Positions 44,685-55,651 of a stretch of DNA of 64,000 nucleotides are shown here, one piece after another; position 1 is the stretch's first letter, and each line of letters begins with the position of its first letter. The stretch is from Porphyra umbilicalis (taxonomy: Eukaryota > Rhodophyta > Bangiophyceae > Bangiales > Bangiaceae). The stretch is from contig KV918862.1 in NCBI GenBank assembly GCA_002049455.2, positions 1 to 64,000 of the forward strand, read 5' to 3'. The translations under genes were made by a program, and so were the position numbers. The notes below the pieces were generated by a model. It saw only the letters and a list, made by a program, of their open reading frames with translations. It was not told where the DNA came from and made no database searches.

Positions 44685-45819
44685 TGGCGCCGCCGGTGGC
44701 GCCCCCGACGCCGGCGCCCGTGCCGGAGCGGGGGCGCCCGGCGCGGCGGTTGTCCCGCGCCGCCCGACGGATGCTGCCGCCGCCCTCCCCGCCGCCGCCG
44801 CCGCCGCCGCGGCCCGACGAGGCGGCCGATCCGACCGACGAGGCGACCGACGAGGAGGAGGCGGCGGTGGTGAGGGCCCCCCCCCCCCCCCCCCCATACC
44901 CCCCCCGCCGACGCGCGAAAAGCTGCCGCCGCGCGCGAGGGACGTCGGCACCCCCCCCGTCCAGCTGTAGGCGCCCTTGAAGCCGCCACTGGCGGGGGCG
45001 CCCGCCCCGCCGCCGCCGCCGCCGCCCCCGCCGCCGCCACCCCCCCCACATCCCCGTCCGAGCCACCGCCGCCGCCACCGCCGCCGCCGCCGTCCATGCT
45101 GCCCGGCCGACCGCCGTAGCGGTGGCGGTCCCCCCCCCTGGTCCCACCTCCAACTCCCACGACGTGAGCGGCTGCGCCGGCCCGCCCCCGCCGGGCCCAT
45201 GGACCGACGCGTAGTAGGCGCTGTTGATGTGCTCATACGTTTCAATCAGCCGCACGGTGAGGCGGGCGACGACCGGCGGCGGCCCGCCGGCGCCCCCATC
45301 ACCCCCGCCGCCGCTTCCATCGGTCGACCCGGCGGCGCGGCGCGCCGCCGCCGCCGCCGAGCCCGGGGTGACCCACGCGCCGCCGGCGCGCCCGCCGGCG
45401 GCGCCGACGCCCAAGGCGCCGCCACCCCCCCCGCCGAGGCCTCCAAACACCGCCCCGACGCTGCTGCTGCCGTCGCTCCCCCCGGCGGCAGCCGGGAACC
45501 CCCCCCCGTCGCGACCGCCGGTCGTCGTCGTCGAGCCCCCCGAGCCGGCGGCGGCGGCGGCACCCCCACCGGCGGCAGCACCCCCACCCCCACCGTCGCC
45601 GCTGTCGCCGCCGCCGCCACCGTCGCCGTCGGCCGACGCACCGCCCCCCGTCGCGGCGGTGGCGGCGGCGGCGGCGGCGGCGGCGGCCGCCGCCGCCGCC
45701 GCCGCCCGCGCGCGCCGGCCCGTGGCGCGGCGGAGCAAGCCGCGGGCGGCGGCGAGGCCCGCCGGCGCCCCGTCGCCGCCGCCGCCGCCGCCGCCGCCGT
45801 GCGCGTCGCGCGTCGACAT
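41448..45819 (-). CDS. DYRK1-type dual-specificity protein kinase with long Gly/Ala/Pro tracts
   Basis: The ATG at 45819 (MSTRDAHGG) is the first good start after a repeat-filled leader. Near 45200-45260 is VRLIETYEHINSAYYAS, the DYRK homology box that precedes the catalytic domain in DYRK1. The kinase domain (about 44155-42990) has GRGSFGQV, VAVKIVK, HADLKPENVLL, DFGSAS, the activation loop YAYVQSRFYRAPE with the DYRK-type YxY, and DVWSLGCMLVELHTG. DYRKs autophosphorylate the second Tyr and then act on Ser/Thr of nuclear and cytoplasmic substrates. The usual HCD reads HAD here. An Ala/Gly insertion of about 60 residues interrupts the C-lobe. Beyond the kinase, a Ser/Ala-rich tail includes SSSLPDIARASGSF and FVAWAEEAGVEPPAWRMA. 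The sensible frame switches at long C/G runs near 45045, 44885, 42905 and 42130-42175, so the model is not one clean frame; the C-terminal limit is approximate. Confidence 0.8.
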
Positions 45820-45839
45820 GGCGTCACGGCAACGGGGCG

Positions 45840-46055
45840 GCGGCGGCGACGGACGCGGCAGCGGCAGCGGCAACGGCAGCGGCAGCGGCGGCGGTGGCGG
45901 TGGCGGTGGCGGCGGTGGCGGTGGCGGCGGTGGCGGTGGCGGTGGCGGTGGCGGTGGCGGTGCCGCCCGAGGCCGCCGGCAGTGGCAACGGCGGCGGCGG
46001 TGCCGGTGCCGGTGCCGGTGCCGGTGCCGGTGCCGGTGCCGGTGCCGGTGCCGCC
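45840..46055. repeat. Hexanucleotide microsatellites (GGTGGC)n and (GGTGCC)n
   Basis: GGTGGC units dominate 45890-45960 and GGTGCC units run near 45998-46045. They lie just 5' of the kinase start codon, so length variation would alter the leader. Confidence 0.85.
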
Positions 46056-46476
46056 CGAGGCCGCCGGCGCGCGCGCGGCGCCGACTGCGGCGCGTCGCGC
46101 CGCCCGCCGGTGGCGTTGGCGCCGCCCGCCGGGCCGGCGTGGCCGCCGCGCACCGCGGGTGGGCGGGCGGGGCGGGGCGCAGACGCGGCGGCCGCGTGGC
46201 TGCCGGCCGACCCCCACCGCCGCGGCGGGTGGGGCGCGGCCGCCACGGGCGACCGGGGCGCCGCACCCGCCACGCACGCGGGCGGGTCGCGTCAGACGCT
46301 GGGCGGGGGGGGGGGGGGGTGGCGTCCAGGAGAGCGCGGCGGGCGGCACGGGCGCGGCAGGCGCGGCGGCCCCCGCCGCCGGGGGCGCGAGGCCGACGCC
46401 GGTGGGGGCGCACAGGGGGAGGCACTGCGCCCCTTGATCGGGTGCGTTTCCTCCGCGCGTCCGAGCGGCGGTGGGG

Positions 46477-46969
46477 GTAAGGTTCGCAAGTCGGTAAACT
46501 CGATCGATAAACGAAATCGGCAACCGTCGGTATACCGATCTGTATCGGTAACCAAAAGCGTCGGCAAAAAATCGGTAGACTAAATACGCGATTAATTCAT
46601 CTGCAGAGCTTCCCAGCTGTGCTACGTTTCCTGCTAGAGACAATCGGGTCACATGCAAGGCGTCAGTCAGCCCAGTTACATACGTTGGACTGGCTCAGCA
46701 ACCCCAGGGACCCGCAGCGGGGATGGACCGCGCTGTCCTGCGCGCATCTGCGACGCGGCCCAATGCGCGCGTCCTGCAGCTTTCGTCTTGTAGACCGAGC
46801 GAAGTACAAGTGCCATCGTATGGGATAATGCTGGACGGACTTCGGTACAAGTGATAAATAAAAGAGCAGTAATTGAGCTTTGCCGATATCGGTAACAAAA
46901 TCGGTATATCGGTATACCGATCGGTAATCGGTATGGGGTTTCTCAAAAGTCGGTGAATGCAATCCTTAC
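46477..46969. mobile_element. 493-bp MITE with ATCGGTA-rich ends
   Basis: The left end GTAAGGTTCGCA and the inverted right end GTAAGGATTGCA form imperfect terminal inverted repeats. TGGGG flanks both sides (46472-46476 and 46970-46974), a possible 5-bp target duplication though of low complexity. The subterminal parts are packed with ATCGGTA and ATCGGTATACCGAT-like palindromes. No coding capacity. A relative lies at 48170. Confidence 0.6.
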
Positions 46970-48169
46970 TGGGGGAGGACCGAGGATCACCTGCGAGTGA
47001 TTGGTTGAAAGAGCAGGTGGGGGTACTGAACGTGCGGCCTCGGCCGGTCCTGTCCAACCGCTCGGCAGGGCCCGGTGCGCAAGGAGCTCGGGTCGGCCCG
47101 ACCTGGCCAGACCACGCGGCTCGGGCTCCCTTTTCGCCCACCGCAGTGTCTGCCGCGGGTGCTGACAACGCCACTGAGCCGACGCAGAGTGACCCAGCAC
47201 AGCGGGTCCCGATCAGGGGTCTTCAAGCGTACCCATTTCAGAATAGCGTCTGCGTATTCGGTATCATCCATGGCAGCGTCCGCGTATGGCGAGTGCGAGG
47301 GTCAGGTTCAAGTGTACTTTCCAGCCAGTAAAGGACAAGCGCGCATTTCCGCGTACTTGTTGAAATATTTTTTGACAAAGCATATTGGCAAATCTGAGTA
47401 CTGTTCGGGTACCAGAGGCACTTGACGGTTGGCAGAATGGGCTTTTACTGTACACTTACCTGAGAAATGTAAATGTAAAGTGCCACCTAATTTGATCTGC
47501 TGTCAGACAAGTCGGCCTTTTCTTAGACTGTGCGTGAGCAAACGCGCTCTTGAACGTCCAAGTCGCGCATACTTCCTTGTCGATATTCAAGTTAGCGTAT
47601 GTCAGAAAATACCTGATCAAGTTCACCTCAAGAGTACCTTCGAAGGCAAAAATCACCGGGTAGCCTACATCTTGTGTGCTGCGAAAGTCAAGCGTTCGGG
47701 TATAAACCCGAAAAAAGTACGCGCGAATACGCTCGAGGAATATTATGCTTGACGACCCCTGGTCCAGATCCATGTTCCGTACGAGCAGACGGATTCTTGC
47801 AACTTTGCGCTCTTTCCGCATAACCTGTGTCTCCTACACCCCTCCCTGGCCAGTTGGGAGTACCTCAAGACGTCCTACGACGGCATGCAAGGGTGACCAT
47901 CGCCGATATGAGCTACATGCCTATGACCGCAAGCGCCGTTCTTGGCACCACTGTGAGTTCAACGCTGTTCCTATAGTGCCACGTACATATACGACCAATT
48001 GTGCACTGGCCCGGTAGCAGCAGGTGCACGATGTGCATACCAAGTGTCCACACTTTAGAATACGGTGCACATTGTATGTGTCAGACAGCATCCGAAGTGG
48101 GTGATAGGATGTTATTCTGGTGCAGAATATCTGGTCGCGTGTCGTCTGGCCGCCCTCGCCGCGGTAGAG
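46970..48169. other. No gene recognised
   Basis: Low to moderate GC. A minus-strand frame at 47456-47821 (121 residues) is the longest of interest; its composition is not GC-driven, but I recognise no family. It may be transposon debris. Confidence 0.35.
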
Positions 48170-48295
48170 GTAAGGTTGGCATCGGTAAATTTGGTCGATA
48201 TAAGAAATCGGTAGGGGTCGGTATCCCGATCGATAATCGGTATCGGCCATTCGCTCAACGGTCGGTACATGTCGGTATCGTACTTTTGTTGGTAT
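48170..48295. mobile_element. Diverged left-end copy of the ATCGGTA MITE family
   Basis: GTAAGGTTGGCATCGGTAAA onward aligns with 46477-46580 over about 100 bp in the same orientation, including AGAAATCGGT and the GTCGGTAT-CCGAT palindrome. No right end was found, so it is probably truncated. Confidence 0.55.
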
Positions 48296-48800
48296 TTGGG
48301 CTTTGGAGGGAACTCGAGCGATGCCACACAACGAACGAGGCACTTGACAGACCCACTATATTTTTGTCACCGACCAGACAGACCAGCAAACCAGACGCGA
48401 TAAGTACGATGGTGAGCGCACAAGGCACCCGTGTCTGGCAAACAGACCCTCCCGCGCCAGTCCAGGTGGCCCGCTCTGCGCCAGCCAGGGTGCTTACTGC
48501 CATCTCATGACGTGCCTGGGTATCTCCAGAAGGTAATGTGACGGTTGCGCAACGTCCGCGACATCAAGTTTGCTTTGCGTCATACTGCTGGCAGCAGAGT
48601 GGGCGAGTAGTTAGCTATCAATATATGCGCATTGATGCATGAGGAAAAAAGGACATGGCTTGGCACGCCAGAAAATCATTGACGGGGGGGCGAAGGGACG
48701 GGTCCAAGCTAACCCAGGTCAGGCACGGTCGAGGTCGTGGCGTTGGTTGGGTGGAGTCCAGAGGCGAGCAGTTGGTACGGTCGGGTCATGTGGTGGTCTG

Positions 48801-49798
48801 TAGGGTTGTGCAACACGCCCGGGGCGTGCTAAATTGCACGCCTGGGGCGTGCAATTTCACGAGTTTTGGGCGTGTCACGCCCTGCACGCCCAGAATTTTA
48901 GGGGCGTGATTGGGGCGTGCTTGGCAAAAAAGTACATCATTTCAAATGCGCTCTTGGGGCGCCAGTCCACCAATTATTTTCGGTGCAGTTCCGTGCCACC
49001 TTCGTTACTTTTTCAGGGCGCGGTGTCTCACTGCTCCGTTGAGCGTCTACAAACAAGGTGCTCGACGCTATGAGGCGTGAGGACCATTTTTCCGTCGTGT
49101 GCCCACAAACAATGTGCTCGACGCCATGATGCGCGGGCGCCATCTGTGCGGGATGGGCACAGCAACGGCCACCTGCTGTCATCAGCCTGGGAGGACGCAG
49201 AGGGGCTCCTCGACACGGGCGTCAATGAGGACGTTGAATGGGATGCATCGCGCGCCGGCAAGGACCAGGCCGACGGCAGTGATGCAGGGGGCGCCGGCGG
49301 CGAGCTACGCGCCTCCTGAACGAGAAGGTCGTCCGATGCGCCACGGCTGGCGCCGGCGTCCGTTGACAGGACGCTGGTCGTCCCGGCGACGAGGACGCCC
49401 TCGCGGCCATGACCGAGAATGATTTTATGACCATCTGCTCTGGCTTTGTGCGCGGTGAGATGGGTGGGACTGCGGGCGGTGGGGCGGCCGGTGGAGGCAA
49501 GGCGAGCCGACGTCCCGTGATGCTGCAAAGTATCTTTGAGGCAGAGTGGCAGAGGCCAAGAGAGTGTATCGCATGCAGCTGTTTCCTCCATGTTTTCTGG
49601 CATTTTTGTGGTCCTTTGAACCATCCGAATTGCAAGAGTATTGGGTACTTTGAATCGCCTATCAAGTAAGTGTCAAAACATGGGGGCTACATTAGGGGCG
49701 TGAGAGGGGCGTGCCAATGTTGGGGGCGTGCAGAAGGGCGTGATTAGGCGTGCAACGCCCACCCCGCCACCCAAAAAGGGGCGTGATGCACAACCCTA
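48801..49798. mobile_element. Non-autonomous hAT-like DNA element with GGGCGTG subterminal repeats
   Basis: The left end TAGGGTTGTGCAACACGCCC and the inverted right end TAGGGTTGTGCATCACGCCC form good terminal inverted repeats of about 20 bp; TAGGG is a typical hAT terminus. At least ten copies of GGGCGTG in both orientations lie within 120 bp of the ends, as in hAT subterminal repeat zones. No transposase frame is present in the 998 bp. Flanking 8-mers (GTGGTCTG and AACTTTAG) do not match, so the target duplication has decayed or the family is another. Confidence 0.6.
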
Positions 49799-50046
49799 AA
49801 CTTTAGTCACATGTGCAGTGCGACTCGGAGCGGTAGGAGGAGTTTATGTGGTCCATTGCTCAGGGACCAGGAATTGTGAGTGAAGGTAAATCGTCAAGTC
49901 TTTTGGAACTGACGCTCCTGTCCCACTCGATTGCAACCTGCGGCGGCGCGTCGTCCCTCGCGTCTGTCCGTCGCTCGTCCCCAGTCGACGCCGTGTCTTG
50001 CCACCCGTACACGACGGCGCCACGTCCGTCGTCCGCCTCGGTCGTG

Positions 50047-50472
50047 GTGACGCTGTCAAATGCGGTGGGCCTGGCCAGTTTTTCGATGTAAGAGTTCCCG
50101 CAGTTTGTCCAGCTCCGCTGCCCCCACCTCGTCATGCAGTTGCGTGGTGGCGCGCACCGTCACCGACGCCCCCGTACGTTCTGGCGTGACCCGTCTGCTG
50201 CGTTGGCAAAACGGACACCCCACTGTACCAGTGGATTGCCCCCCTCTCACTCGATCGTCGTGACGCTGTCGAGTGCGATGGGCCTGGCCGCTTTTTCAAT
50301 GCAAGAGTTCCCGCAGTTTTGCCCAGCTCGGCTGAACCCCACACCGTCATACAGTTGCGTGTCGCTGTGCACTTTTGCCTGTGCCCGCGCGCGTTCCGGC
50401 TCGGCCCATCTGCCGCGCTGGCACAGTGGCTGCTGCACAGCATCAGCGGGCGTCATCATTGTGACAGGCCAT
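50047..50472. repeat. Tandem duplication, unit 213 bp
   Basis: GTGACGCTGTC starts copies at 50047 and 50260. Both contain GGGCCTGGCC, AAGAGTTCCCGCAGTTT and CAGTTGCGTG in order, with about 70-75% identity. 213 is a multiple of three, and minus-strand translations of the copies resemble each other (CQR...ATTQLHDEVG versus CQR...SDTQLYDGVG), which hints at a former coding repeat. Confidence 0.65.
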
Positions 50473-52424
50473 GCTGTACAAGGCGAGGCCATGTATGGCA
50501 TGCTTACAAGTCTTTTGCACGACGCGGACGAAAGTGACCTGCTCTTCCTCTCACCGACGGCTGAGGTGTCTTCCGCGGTCTCCCCAGGACAGCACATGGC
50601 TAAAAATAAAATGAGGCATTGCCCACGTCCCGTTCCAGTACGACTGTGAGGGTGGGATGCCCTCCCCGGCTCCTGCATGATGCCTGAAACTGTGTCCCGA
50701 CCGACTGAGCATGCTGTGGGGGACGCCCGCGGGGGCGCTCTCGGACAAAAACCCCACGCGCGGTAGTGGCCGTGCCCAATTCTCGCCGCGTCATCCTGAC
50801 GGATGGCGCGCGGCGGGCGCCCATCGCTTGTCTGCGGGGGAGTTCTGCGGCAACCGCCCAGCGCGCGACGGCGCAGTGGCAAGGGCCGCTCCGCTTGAGG
50901 CCGACGTGGCCCGCCCGCGTCCGCCCTGTGAGCGCGCGGCAGGCACCAGCTGCAGCCTCGCCCGTTGGTCGCGACGGCGGCAGCACGAGGCCCGGCCGAG
51001 TCACTGCCAAGTGGCTCGGACCCGCTCCCTGCGCGAATCCGCCGCCCCCACTGTCGTAAGCGCGCGGGCGTGCACGGACAGAGGTGGCGACCGCCATCCA
51101 TCCCTGCAGATGCGGGCGGGAGGGGCCGGTAACGGGGCGGGGGGGGGCCCCCGCCTCTCCCGCGGCGCTCGCAAAGAGGGCCGCTGCACCGCCCGTTGCG
51201 GGTCACTATCGGTTGGCACCCGCGGCGCGTGCTGTCGCGCCCCGTGCTGTCGCGGCGCGCCACACATTTGGGGGTTCACCCCGCATGAGCGGCTGTGCTG
51301 GTCACGGGTGAGCCGCGTGCTGATGTCGTGAGCTGCAACGTCGCGGAAAAGGGTAGTGGCAATCTACCTGTGCGTCACGGTATGCAGACGAGTCAACTCA
51401 CCGCACGTAGCGGGCCCGTCACTGCCAGATCACGCCGGTGGAGCCCCTGTGGGGCGGGCTCCGCACGTCTGCGAGAAAATCCAGCGGGCCCCAACCGCGC
51501 CGCCAGCACCGCCTATATTTTTTCCACCCATTCCTTCCACGGATGCGGCGCAGGGCGCCCGAACCGAGAGACAGTCTGGTCGCGCATCGCGCACGGGTCG
51601 GCCCATCAAGATTGCCATGCTCCGGGTGGCCCCACGGCCGCTGACCCTCCCGCCCCGGGTGAGCCCAGAGGCCATTACGCCTGTCTCACGTCTGACCGAT
51701 TGGCCGGTCGCGGCCCGCTAGTAGGGACCAGGGCGCAGGAGCGTGCCAGGTCCGTCAGGGGGCACTTACCGGGGCGCCCCACTGGCCAGACTCACCTCGT
51801 TGTGGCCCGCACTCGGCGCGCTGCAGGGGAGAGTCGGCCTCCAATCCGCGCCCCCACAGCAGCTGCGGGGGCACGCACAGGAGATTCTGCGCGCGCGCCG
51901 CCCTCCTCCCTCCCCCTGGTCTTCCCCTGGCCAGCCCCCAAACAAGCGCCCACGCCACGCTGTGCAGGCGCTGCTGAGGGCGCGGCAGAGGCGGCAACAG
52001 GCGCGCGCTGTGTGCCCGCACAGTTCTTCACGCCGACGTCAGCGCGCGGTTGGCCCGGCCACCAGACGCGCCTACGCGCCCCCCCGCCCCCCCGCCCGCA
52101 GGTTTGCGCGCCCGATCTGTCCCGCCGCCGCCCCCCACACAGGTTGACACGCGCGCGCCGGCGGGCTCCCGTACCCCTTCATCTGTGGGCCCTCCGGCCG
52201 GTGCGCGAGCCTTGTGTGTTGCATAGCCGCACGCATCGCACGGCACGCACCCGACGTGGTGCGCGGACCAACACGACAAGCCACACGCGCTCGACCGATC
52301 GACGACAGGTTCGTCTTGCCTCTGCGCGCAGCAGCGTGACCGACGAAGAGCAAGCCACAAGCGGCGGGTGGTCATCCTCTTCACGCCCCGACCCCTCACA
52401 CGTTCCCCCTTCCCCCTGCCAACC
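50473..52424. other. No gene supported; upstream region of the bZIP gene
   Basis: GC-rich with many overlapping open frames on both strands, all Arg/Pro/Ala-rich and without domains. The last 60 bp before 52425 are pyrimidine-rich and are probably the bZIP leader. Confidence 0.35.
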
Positions 52425-53324
52425 ATGGACGGCAACGACGGCGCCCTCCGCCGCGGCGGCGTGAGCACCGGCGGCGGCTCCTTCAGCTCGATGCTCGGCG
52501 GGGACGCGTTTGGCCTCGCGGACCCCCTCGCCCTCGGCGCCTCGTCGGCGGGTGCGCCCTCCCCCTACTCGGGTCCGTATGGGGACTATTCCGCCGGCGG
52601 CAACGTTGCCTCGAGGGCCATGACGGGGGCCACGTCGGGGGCGGTCGGCGACTCGCCCGCCGCCGCCGTCGGCGGCGGCGACGGGGGTGTCCCCCCCAAC
52701 GGTTCGCCCGCCGTCACCGTCGGCCGCGCGGCGCCGACCCCACCCCCCGACGTGGAGCGGCGCGGGAGCGCCTCCTCCTCCCTCTCCATCCCCCTCCTCG
52801 TGCGCCTGCCGTCGGGCGAAAAAACGCAGCTGGACGTGCCCGCCGACGCGACCGTCGGGGATGTGCGCCGCCGCATCGCGGCGGCCTCCCCCGAAATGCC
52901 CGCCGCCATGGAGGGCGTGCGGCTGCAGTGGGCGGGCACCGAGTTGAACGACCCGGCGGCCGCGCTCGACGACTACCACATCCCAGACACGTACGACCAA
53001 GCGTTTGGGCTGCTCCGCGCCATTGACAGCCGCGGCGCGCCGGGCGTCACGGCGGCGGCGATGGACACGGCGGTGGCGGTCGTGTCGTCCGCGTCGCGCG
53101 GGGAGCGCAACATGGAGCGCCTCGTCGCGGAAGCCGAGTCGGCCGCCATGGCGTCTCACATGGGCGGCCTCGCCGTTGACGGCGACAGCAGGGGTGGTGG
53201 CGGTGCTGGCGCCGCCGCCGAGCCCCATCTGGACGAGACCGAAGTGGAGCAGCCGAGCCTCTCGGCCATTCGCCGCGCGTCGGCTGCCGCCGCCGCCCGG
53301 TCGTCGGCGGGCGTGGGTGCCGGT

Positions 53325-53395
<71 letters not shown>

Positions 53396-55214
53396 CGTCG
53401 GCGGCGGCGTCGGCGGCGGCGGCGGCAGCACGACCGAGATGGGCACGGGGCCGGCCGCGGGGGGGCCGTGGCCGGCCGCCGTTGGCGACGGTCCCGCCGC
53501 CTCTGGGGTCGTGCGCGCCCTCTCCCGCAGCCTCCCCGACCTCTTTGCCATGCCCTCCACGGGCAGCGCGGCGTCGTGGGGGTGGGGCGCCGGGCTCGCC
53601 ACCGACGACGTGCCGCCACCGCCGGGGTGCCTCGACAGTCGGCAGGGGAGTGGCTCGTTGCCGGGGGTGGCAGCAGGCGGGAGTGCGGGGCGGAGTGCGC
53701 CGTCCGACGGGGGCCTGGGGCGCACGTCGAGCGGCGGCACGTGGATGGACGATGTGATTGCGTCGCTGGGGCCGTCTGGCGCCGCCGGTGACGGCAGCGG
53801 CGGGGACGGGGACTCGGAGGAGGGCGACGGCAGCTCGGGCACGGGCTCGGAGGAGGTTGATGGGACAGGTACGGGCACCGCCGCCCAGGCGGGGACGACG
53901 GGAGGTCGCCCGCCCACCGGCCCCGGCGCCAATGGCAAAGCAGACGTCGGCGCGACCGGGGCCGCCCAAGGCGGCGACGTCAAGCCCGGGGACACCAAGG
54001 CCGGCATCGTCAAGGCCGGCGACACCAAAGACGCCAAAGCCGCGGGCCCCCGCGTCCCCAAGAAGCGCGGCCGCAAGCGCAAGAACCCGGAACTCACCGA
54101 CGCGCAGCGCATTCAGGTGCGGCAAGCGCAAAACCGGCAGTCGGCCAAGCAATCCCGCCTCCGCCGCAAGGCGCAGGCGGCCGACCACCAGCGGATGGTG
54201 TCCGAGTTGACCAATGAGAACAGTCACCTCCGCGAGACGGTCGGGAGCCTCCACGCGCGCCTCAAGATGCTCGAGAGCATCCTCACCGAGTCGGTGACGC
54301 TCCCGGGGTCGGGGCCCGCCGCGGCGGCGGCCGCGGGCCTCACGCCGCCCATCCCGGGGGTCGGCGGCCCGCCGCCGCCGCCGCCGCCGCCACCGCCGCC
54401 GCCGCTCACGCACACGCCACTATCGCAGCCGATGGCGCAGCCGCTCGCGCCTGCGCAGCGGCGGTTGCAGCTGCCAACGTCGGCGGGGGGCGACTTTGGG
54501 GTCCCGGCGGGGTGCTCCCCCGCCGCTCACCCGTCGCCCGGCGTCGGGCAGTCGCCCATGTATGCGGGCGCGTCCGCGCACGGCGCGCCCGCGGCGCACA
54601 TCGGGGCGCCCATGTACGCGGCCATGCAGCAGGCCAGAGGCCCAGGTGGCCCGTCGCCCATGATTGCCGGCGGCGGCCCGTCGCCACTGGCCGCCGCCGC
54701 CCCCGCCTACCACCGCTCGCCCTACATGTCGGATGGGGGTGGCTACGGGTCCTTGTCCATGTCGACGGTGACGCCGCCCATGTACAACCACCACCACGCC
54801 ATGGGCGTCGCGGGTGGGCGGATGGCCGTCGCCGGCGGCGGCCGCGCGCCTATGCCCGTGGCCGTGTCGCCGGCGCCCATGGCAACGTATGGGGGGTCCC
54901 CCATGGGCCCGCCCGTCGGCGGCGGCGGCGGCGTCGGCGGGGGTAGCCAACAGGCGCGCCTGGCGCCGGCGCCATCGCGGACGGCGCTGCCGCCAATGCA
55001 GCCTCCACCCGGCCAGCACCGGCGGCCGGGGGCGCTCGACGGGGGCATGTACGGCGCGATGCCGCCAGGGATGGGGGGGGGGAGGACGACGATGACCAGC
55101 CGACGCTTAGCCGCGCGTTTGGCAACACCCGTGGCTCGTTACCGTCGGTCGGGGGGGGCTCCCGCGGCTGTCGTCGGGGCGGCGGTAGCCGCGGCGAGGA
55201 GGGCGAGGGGTTAG
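52425..55214 (+). CDS. bZIP transcription factor with N-terminal ubiquitin-like domain
   Basis: The start AACCATGGA at 52425 has an ideal context. Residues about 118-200 form a ubiquitin-like domain: LLVRLPSGEKTQLDVP, then ATVGDVRRRI, then VRLQWAGTELNDP and LDDYHI line up with the strands, helix and turn of ubiquitin. A poly-Gly run from GGC repeats follows (about 300-335), then a Ser/Asp-rich acidic region. A basic region follows near 545-580 (KKRGRKRKNPE, then NRQSAKQSRLRRK with the diagnostic N-x7-R). A leucine zipper has Leu at four successive heptads (SELTNEN, SHLRETV, GSLHARL, KML). The C-terminus is Pro/Gly/Met/Tyr-rich, resembling an activation domain. bZIP dimers bind DNA in the nucleus. 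Near 55073-55082 a run of ten G separates the stated frame from an alternative, more protein-like ending (EDDDDQPTLSRAFG) that stops at 55270; one base at the run decides which is right. Confidence 0.85.
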
Positions 55215-55270
55215 CGTGGCGCGTGCGGTTTTCGGATGCGGATCGGCCGCGCGGCGCGATCATCGCCTGA

Positions 55271-55651
55271 CTGACGAGGCTCGCGTTGGCTGCAGCGGGG
55301 CGGCCAGCGCCGGATGAGTAGGGTCGTCGGACATTGTGTGTAAAAAACATCATCATTGCAATGGCGCCAGCTACAAACCACAATCACCCCTCCCCCTCTC
55401 TACCCGTCCAGCGCCGGGGCCCACAAACAAAACAAGCAAGGCGCAGTAAAATGACTCGACCCCAACCACAAAAGACTCGCGGCACACACGAGACCCACAA
55501 ATCCAGTGCCGACGCGGCCGACGGCGGGTCGCGTCTTGTCCATACTCGCAACTCTGGCGGCGGGGCCGCCCAGGTCGCCCTGCGAAAGCAGGCGACCCCC
55601 CTCGGGCGCAGGCGCTGACGGCACACCACGCACGCGCCATGCGACCGGCGC
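55271..55651. other. Convergent intergenic region
   Basis: A short spacer between the 3' ends of the bZIP gene and the BED-finger gene. It must carry both polyadenylation regions. No further gene was seen. Confidence 0.5.

Noticed and set aside
50247-51263. 338-codon minus-strand ORF
   Set aside because: Composition matches chance GC-rich reading; no domain, and it runs through a tandem duplication and intergenic-like sequence.
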